From assembly GCA_019347945.1 (NCBI GenBank), contig JAHWKK010000006.1, forward strand, positions 111,076-175,075: 64,000 nucleotides of DNA. The letters run 5' to 3'. This document shows, piece by piece, positions 59,213 through 64,000 of this stretch; positions within the stretch are counted from its first letter, which is position 1, and each line of letters opens with the position of its first letter. This DNA comes from Acidobacteriota bacterium (GTDB lineage Bacteria; Acidobacteriota; Thermoanaerobaculia; Gp7-AA8; JAHWKK01). The position numbers and the translations under genes are program-made. The notes under the pieces were generated by a model. It saw only the letters and a list, made by a program, of their open reading frames with translations. It was not told where the DNA came from and made no database searches.

Positions 59213-59953
59213 ATGAGATCGCATAAAACCGAAGCGATCGTTCTGACGACGTGGCCCCAGAAGGAGCGCGACAAGCTGGTCGCTCTCCTCTCGAGAGAAA
59301 GGGGGCTGATGCGTGGCTGGGCGTATGGCGTGCGAGGCGCGAAGACGCGGTTCGGAGCATCGCTGGAGCCGCTGAGCCGCATCGTTCTGAATTATCGCGA
59401 GCGAGACGACGACGAGATCGTCCGGATCGAGTCTGCGGAGCTGGTCAGGTCGATGTTCGACGTTCAGCGCGACCTCAGGTCCAGCATCGCGCTCTCCTAC
59501 GTCTCGGAAATGGTCATGACCTTCGCGCAGCCACAGGAGAACGGTGAGCTGTATTTCCGCATGCTCGACAGCATCTGTGAAGTGATGGCTCATGGAGCCG
59601 ACCCGGTCAGAGTCGTGGCGTGGGCGGAGCTCTGGGTCACGAAGATCGGAGGCCTCTTTCCTTCGCTGAAGTCGTGCGCGGGCTGCGGCCGGCCACTCGT
59701 CCCTCCCCTTCGTTTCTCCGAGCCGGATGCCGGATTCGTCTGCCCTGAGTGCGCCGGCGTCCGGATGGCCACGATGCCGAACGCGGTCGCGAACGTCCTG
59801 TCGTCGATCTCTTCGATGTCGGTCGAGGCGTTTGCGGCGAACGAGATCCCGTCGCTCGATCTGTTCGACGCCCGGATGTTCATCGTCGACCTGCGTCGGC
59901 ACTTCCTCGGGCACGAGCTGAAGTCGTGGGAAGCGTTGCAGTCGGCGCTGTGA
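59213..59953 (+). CDS. recO: DNA repair protein RecO
   Basis: The 246-residue protein loads RecA on SSB-coated DNA with RecR. It has an N-terminal OB fold (TEAIVLTTWPQKERDKLVAL, RERGLMRGWAYGVRG), a helical middle and a zinc-binding region with CAGCG and CPECAG pairs (about 152-184), matching the RecO C4 site. It is the last gene of the operon and lies 34 nt after ybeY. Confidence 0.92.
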   Translation: MRSHKTEAIVLTTWPQKERDKLVALLSRERGLMRGWAYGVRGAKTRFGASLEPLSRIVLNYRERDDDEIVRIESAELVRSMFDVQRDLRSSIALSYVSEMVMTFAQPQENGELYFRMLDSICEVMAHGADPVRVVAWAELWVTKIGGLFPSLKSCAGCGRPLVPPLRFSEPDAGFVCPECAGVRMATMPNAVANVLSSISSMSVEAFAANEIPSLDLFDARMFIVDLRRHFLGHELKSWEALQSAL

Positions 59954-59996
59954 GGAGGATATGAGGATATGAGGATGTGAGGATATGAGGGAGGGA
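59952..59996. repeat. GAGGATAT octamer tandem repeat
   Basis: Four to five imperfect 8-bp units of GAGGATAT or GAGGATGT begin at the recO stop codon, in the gap before a possible mobile-element remnant. Confidence 0.7.
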
Positions 59997-60002
59997 TTGT
60001 GG

Positions 60003-60275
60003 AACTGACCCGGGGGGATCAAAGAACCTGTCATCCTGTGAGTTAGAAACTGCGTATCAGGTCTTCGCCCTCGGAGCTGGAAAGACAGCTTTACGCGGCT
60101 AAAGACTGGAGCTCGGCGCAGGATCGATACGCTCGCGAGCCTCGGGACGCGATCGCGTTGCCGACTGCTCGCTTTTCTCCCTCGGAAAGGAAATTTCGTG
60201 ACATCTTTCCGTGAGTCGTAGAAAGCTTGTGAGCCCGAAAATACGCGAGGAATCGACCTGACCCCCATTTTCGTC
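60003..60275. other. Gene-free stretch, possible mobile-element remnant
   Basis: About 270 bases lie between AACTGACCCGGGGGGATC and TCGACCTGACCCCCATTTTC. Such CTGACCC/CTGACCCCCAT edges recall sequences seen beside REP-associated transposases, but no transposase frame is present here. No gene is supported. Confidence 0.35.
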
Positions 60276-60277
60276 GC

Positions 60278-60310
60278 AAAAAAAGCCCCGGCGAGTCGCC
60301 GGGGCTTTTC
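60278..60310 (-). terminator. Intrinsic terminator of the TonB-dependent receptor gene
   Basis: A 10-bp stem AGCCCCGGCG with CGCCGGGGCT, loop AGT, stands 25 nt beyond the receptor stop codon. Read from the minus strand it is followed by seven T residues; read from the plus strand by four, so it may act both ways. Confidence 0.88.
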
Positions 60311-60334
60311 GAATCTTCACAGCGGACGAAAACT

Positions 60335-63295
60335 TCAGAACCGGAATCCTACGGAGAACCTGTAGGTCAGCGGAAGCTGGTAGGCGCTGTCGTCATCCGC
60401 GAGACCGAAGTTCGGGTGCTTGACGTAGTGCACTCCTTCGACCGGCTTTTCGGTCATCGGATTGAATCGGGCGCAGCGAGATCCGTCCGCCTGACGGCAC
60501 GCGGAGTTCCGGCTCGTGAAGACGGTGGTCCGAAGGCCGTCCGGGTCGTTGATGGCATCTTCGTCGAAGACATTCAACACATCTCCCTGCAGGAAGATCT
60601 CGAACCGTCCGATCGGGAGTCCATAGTTGACGGCGATGTCGGTCCTGGTCACGTCGTCGGTCCGGTATTCGCGCCCACCCTCGAAGAAGTAGGTCCCTGA
60701 AGTGGGCGGATCGATGTACCCGGGGTTCTCGATCCCACGGAGATCAATCGTGCCGGCTGCGAAGTACGGATACCCGCTGTGATACCGCTCCAGCAGCGAC
60801 AAGTTGAAGTTTCCGATCGGGGTCGGCAGATCATAGGTGACCCAGATGCTGGCGCGGTGCTCGACGTCGCTCTCCATCGGCCTGACCGGGTTGTTCCATG
60901 AGCGATCGAGATACTCGGGAAAATGATCGATCGCGGCGATCGCATCCGTGGCGCTGTTCGACGATTCGCTATCCGCGTTGCCGCGCAGCTCCGACCAGGT
61001 GTAGTTGCCACCCACGTTTATCCGCCGGAGGAGACGGTAACCAGCCTGGAGCATAACGGCGTCGTAGGTCCGTTCGAGACCCGAGTCCCTGTTTCCGATC
61101 AGCTCGATGTCAAACTCGTTCCCCAGAGCATCGGATACCTTTCCAGTCGAGAGATTCGTCGAAGCGGTGTAGAAGTCTTCGAACTCTCGATTGATGTAAT
61201 CGACACGGACGAAGCCGAGACTACCGACTCTCGCGCCGTATCCGATCGACCATTCCTTCGCTGTCGGGGAGCGAAGCTCTCCGTCGAGCTGGCTGCTGAC
61301 ACCCGGAACTCTGAAGCTTCTCGGGTGCTGGCAGTTCTGGAGCATCGCATCATAATCGTTCTGCGCGACCCCTCCACAGCTCTCATTGAAGAACCAGTCG
61401 AACACCATCGCCAGGACCACATCGGTCGTCAGCAGCTGGTCATCCGGCACGTCCGGACCATTGATCTCCGGCCCGCGGTAGAACCACTGGAACGCGGCCG
61501 GGGATCCGGCACTGGAGGTCGAATCGTTCTGGCCGTTGTCGATCTCGGCCACGTATTCACCATAGCCGAGGATCACTCGATGCCGCCCGTCACCACCGAG
61601 ATCCCAGGTCGTTGAAAGACGGGGACTGAACGAGCTGTCGTCGGAGGTCTTTTTCCCGGCCTGATCGACGGTGTCGTTTGCATCGTAGCGTGCACCGATG
61701 TTGAAGCTCCAGCGATCACTGAGATCCCACCGGTCATTGATGAAGAATGACTTGACGGTCGTGTCCGACCGGAGGCTGCGGTTCAGCACCGGCCAGACCT
61801 GAAGAAAGGACTGATCCGGGTCGACATGGATGAAGGTGTCGGGTCCTCCGTTTGGATGACGGAAGTTGCCCCACAGGCGCCAGCCGCTGCCACCCTGCTC
61901 GTTGTTCTCCTCGCGAAGTTCTGCAAAGTCCTCGTATCCGGCTATGAGATTATGGGTGCCGTAGTCGGAGGTCGAAAGGAAGTACGTGCCCTTGAGCTGC
62001 ATGTATTCATTGTCTCTGGTCTTGTCTGCACAGATCCCGCAGAAGGTCGGAGACCAGGCGCGCCGAAAGCCCGAAAAACTGCGAAGGATCGTTCCCTCGA
62101 TCAGATCGGTTGTGTTTGCGCCGCTTCCAACGAACGCGAACTCGCGCTCGCTCCAGAGGAACTCGACCAGGAGGTTGTCGGCGAAGATGCCGCTGTAGCT
62201 CGCGGAAATGAGCGACTCCGGAAGATCGCGATCGTCGAGACTTCTGAGATCTGTGATGGAGCCGAAGGAATTGTTCCCCTGGAACCGCTCTCGATCCAGA
62301 TAGGAGCCGATGATCGAATGATCCGCCGCCAGTTGAGCCGTCAGCTTGGCTTCGATCCTGTCCTCTTCCTGGGTCGTCGTGAATGGAATGTTCGTATCAC
62401 GGGTATTGCGCGACCCACTGGTCTCGGCCATGCGGCCCGCGCCGAAGAACCACAGCCTGTCTCTCAGAACGAAGCCGCCCAGCGTTCCTTCGTAGACTTC
62501 GTTGATCTCGTCCAGGTGGTCGGCTTCTCCGGGGAACGGAGTCTTCTTCGTCCAATCGTCATTCGTGAACGAATCGCGCAGCGAGCCGGAAAACTGATTT
62601 CCACCCGACTTCGTGATCGTGTTGACGACCCCCCCGACGAAACGGCCGTACTCGGCGGAGATGTTTCCCGTCAGGACGGTGGTCTCGGCAATCGCGTCCT
62701 CGATGTAGACCGAGTGCGGCTGCCCTCGAATCGTGTCGTTTACGACCGCGCCATTCACTAGGTAGAGATTCTCGTACGACGGCGCTCCTGAGATGATCAA
62801 CTGATCGTTCGGTCCCTCGCTGGAGACACCAGGAGCGAGCAGAGCGGCCGATGTGATCGTGCGATTGACCGGCAGGTTATCGAGCGTCTTCGCATCCATG
62901 TTGTGAGATACGGCGCTGGTCTCGATCACCGTCGGAGCTGCCGCCGTCACCGTGATCGCCTCCGCAAGCGCGGCAACGCTCATCGCAACATCCGCTCTCG
63001 ATGTCTGCGCCAGGTTCACCTGAACCACCCGCTGGACCGTCGCGAGACCGGCCAGCTCGTAGGTGATCGTGTAACTTCCAGGTGGCAGGGCTGGAAAGTT
63101 GAAGGCGCCGTTCTCATTCGTCACTGCCGTCTTGACGCCCTGAAGCGCCGGGGAGGATAGCGTGACGGTCACACCCGGAAGAGCAGCCCCTTCACTCGTC
63201 ACGAACCCTGTGAGGGTCCCCGTGGTCTGTTGCGCCACGAGGTTCGTGGCGGCCAGTAGTACTGCAACGATGCACAACACAACTTTACTGCGCAT
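60335..63295 (-). CDS. Oar-like TonB-dependent receptor with carboxypeptidase-regulatory-like domain
   Basis: The 986-residue outer-membrane protein has a signal peptide (1-21), a carboxypeptidase-regulatory-like Ig-fold domain (about 25-110, TGTLTGFVTSEG...YTITYEL), a plug domain (about 115-240, with GAPSYENLYLVNG and YGRFVGGVVNTITKSGG) and a large beta-barrel ending in YRFSVGFRF, a typical terminal aromatic. It imports or binds large ligands such as oligosaccharides or peptides. Paralogues of this type are abundant in Acidobacteriota. No SusD or TonB gene is adjacent. A GC-rich hairpin terminator follows. Confidence 0.93.
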   Translation of the reverse strand: MRSKVVLCIVAVLLAATNLVAQQTTGTLTGFVTSEGAALPGVTVTLSSPALQGVKTAVTNENGAFNFPALPPGSYTITYELAGLATVQRVVQVNLAQTSRADVAMSVAALAEAITVTAAAPTVIETSAVSHNMDAKTLDNLPVNRTITSAALLAPGVSSEGPNDQLIISGAPSYENLYLVNGAVVNDTIRGQPHSVYIEDAIAETTVLTGNISAEYGRFVGGVVNTITKSGGNQFSGSLRDSFTNDDWTKKTPFPGEADHLDEINEVYEGTLGGFVLRDRLWFFGAGRMAETSGSRNTRDTNIPFTTTQEEDRIEAKLTAQLAADHSIIGSYLDRERFQGNNSFGSITDLRSLDDRDLPESLISASYSGIFADNLLVEFLWSEREFAFVGSGANTTDLIEGTILRSFSGFRRAWSPTFCGICADKTRDNEYMQLKGTYFLSTSDYGTHNLIAGYEDFAELREENNEQGGSGWRLWGNFRHPNGGPDTFIHVDPDQSFLQVWPVLNRSLRSDTTVKSFFINDRWDLSDRWSFNIGARYDANDTVDQAGKKTSDDSSFSPRLSTTWDLGGDGRHRVILGYGEYVAEIDNGQNDSTSSAGSPAAFQWFYRGPEINGPDVPDDQLLTTDVVLAMVFDWFFNESCGGVAQNDYDAMLQNCQHPRSFRVPGVSSQLDGELRSPTAKEWSIGYGARVGSLGFVRVDYINREFEDFYTASTNLSTGKVSDALGNEFDIELIGNRDSGLERTYDAVMLQAGYRLLRRINVGGNYTWSELRGNADSESSNSATDAIAAIDHFPEYLDRSWNNPVRPMESDVEHRASIWVTYDLPTPIGNFNLSLLERYHSGYPYFAAGTIDLRGIENPGYIDPPTSGTYFFEGGREYRTDDVTRTDIAVNYGLPIGRFEIFLQGDVLNVFDEDAINDPDGLRTTVFTSRNSACRQADGSRCARFNPMTEKPVEGVHYVKHPNFGLADDDSAYQLPLTYRFSVGFRF

Positions 63296-63495
63296 TGAAA
63301 TACCTCCGTATGGTTGACCTGAGCTGCCGAAACGACCCGTAGGAAATCGATCCCTTGCAGCGCTCCTCCTCGGTCGAAACTTCCGACCTGTGACTGAAGT
63401 ATACCCGTGCCCGGCTTCACCTTGTACCGAGGCACCGACTAGCGGAATTCATCAGCAGGGACCAGACCAGGAGGACACCTGGGCCAAGCCACTGA
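63296..63495. other. Intergenic region between receptor gene and truncated gene
   Basis: About 200 bases hold the presumed receptor promoter region on the minus strand; no consensus box stands out. On the plus strand a stop at 63493 closes the frame of the truncated gene, which has no start codon of its own here. Confidence 0.4.
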
Positions 63496-64000
63496 GAAAT
63501 TGGAGATTCCGAAGAGATCTATCCAGGCGAATCCAAATTCCCGAAGATCTACGCGATCGGCGAGTGCGCCCTGTACGCAGGGCGCATCTTCGGCCTCGTC
63601 TCGCCGGGATACCAGATGGCCCGAGTGGCCGCCGACCGCGTCCTCGGAGGCGAGGCCGCCTTCACCGGCGCCTCGTTCTGGGGTCCGTTCGTCGAGCGCG
63701 CGCACGCCGCCGACATCACTCGTCTCAGCGACTGGCTGAGCGACACCGGGCGGATCGTCGCCGAGCAGTTCGCTCGGCGCGGGCCGCGCTCGACTCGACC
63801 CGCCGAGACGCCGCTCTCAACCTCGCCGATGGACGCCTTCATCCATCCCGTCCGCGACTCAATCCGCGCGCGCGCCTACGGCCTGAAGAACCGCGAGCGC
63901 ACCAACAGGACGCTGATGCTCATGCAGCTGCACGCCAACCGCCAGGACGACGAGCGTGCCTACGTCAAGCACATCCGCGATTGGCTTGAGGCAAACCAGG
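63496..64000 (+). pseudogene. 5'-truncated NirB-like FAD/NAD reductase segment joined to an unrecognised domain
   Basis: The frame opens after a stop at 63493 with no ATG before residue 40. It reads FPKIYAIGECALYAGRIFGLVSPGYQMARVAA, matching the C-terminal FAD-binding segment of NirB-like reductases (IYAIGECA). After FTGA it changes to a basic sequence with LSDWLSDTGR, NRERTNRTLMLM and RAYVKHIRDWLEAN, which recalls the C-termini of some transposases but is not identified. The frame runs off the window end. The N-terminal part of the reductase is missing, so it is a fragment or a chimeric joint. Confidence 0.5.

Overview
The window is GC-rich, densely packed bacterial chromosome with no rRNA and a single tRNA. 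The gene set suggests an Acidobacteriota-like, Gram-negative, environmental organism: a large Oar-type TonB-dependent receptor with an N-terminal carboxypeptidase-regulatory-like domain, many sensor kinases, a giant poly-HAMP kinase, outer-membrane-type lipoproteins and an M2 (ACE-like) peptidase lipoprotein. This placement is inferred from gene families, since no phylogenetic marker could be searched.

Layout. 0-10 kb holds PilZ, thioredoxin, UvrB, a single-domain response regulator, PBP1A, a second regulator next to a tail-anchored protein, VanZ-like and AcpH-like proteins. 10-13 kb holds a zinc-ribbon/acidic protein, LemA, two TPM-domain proteins, FolK and a TfoX-like protein. 13-19 kb holds a VOC protein, VapBC, a GAF histidine kinase, tRNA-Leu(CAA), an isopropylmalate-synthase-like enzyme, a BFD-like [2Fe-2S] protein and a glycine-zipper protein. 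19.5-22 kb holds an M2 peptidase lipoprotein overlapping a rhodanese lipoprotein, followed by palindromic repeats. 22-33.5 kb holds an aminotransferase and a four-gene signalling operon: a 2197-residue poly-HAMP hybrid kinase, CheR, CheB and a second hybrid kinase. 33.5-37 kb holds a beta-propeller protein, HicBA, an antitoxin with a decayed RelE-like toxin, and two copies of a dispersed repeat. 37-48 kb holds a FadI-like thiolase, a lone molybdopterin oxidoreductase, a CPBP protease, Pcm, AmrB (MEMO), an oxidoreductase, endonuclease IV, a SelW-like gene, a methyltransferase and AmrS (radical SAM). 48-54 kb holds a dCache kinase, a thioesterase, a long hairpin element, and an overlapping operon of GAF-GGDEF, DUF4388, BamE-like lipoprotein and SPOR proteins. 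54-60 kb is an overlapping housekeeping operon (glycosyltransferase-like, tRNA nucleotidyltransferase, RsmD, PhoH, YbeY, RecO). 60-64 kb holds the TonB-dependent receptor and a truncated gene running off the end.

The most notable result is two genes that conventional ORF calling breaks at an in-frame TGA and that look like selenoproteins. One is a rhodanese lipoprotein (21334-21819), where TGA takes the catalytic position of the active-site loop. The other is a SelW/Rdx-family protein (45086-45346), where TGA gives a CxxU motif. In both, the reading frame and family similarity continue past the TGA, and a hairpin that fits the bacterial SECIS rules lies 21-24 nt downstream. No selA, selB, selC or selD is in the window, so the claim rests on these local signals.

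Other items worth attention are eleven 276-bp in-frame HAMP repeat units behind a histone-like basic tail, a roughly 177-nt imperfect palindrome that folds better from the minus strand, a decayed toxin beside an intact antitoxin, the GGDEF/SPOR operon, and several families of short intergenic repeats.
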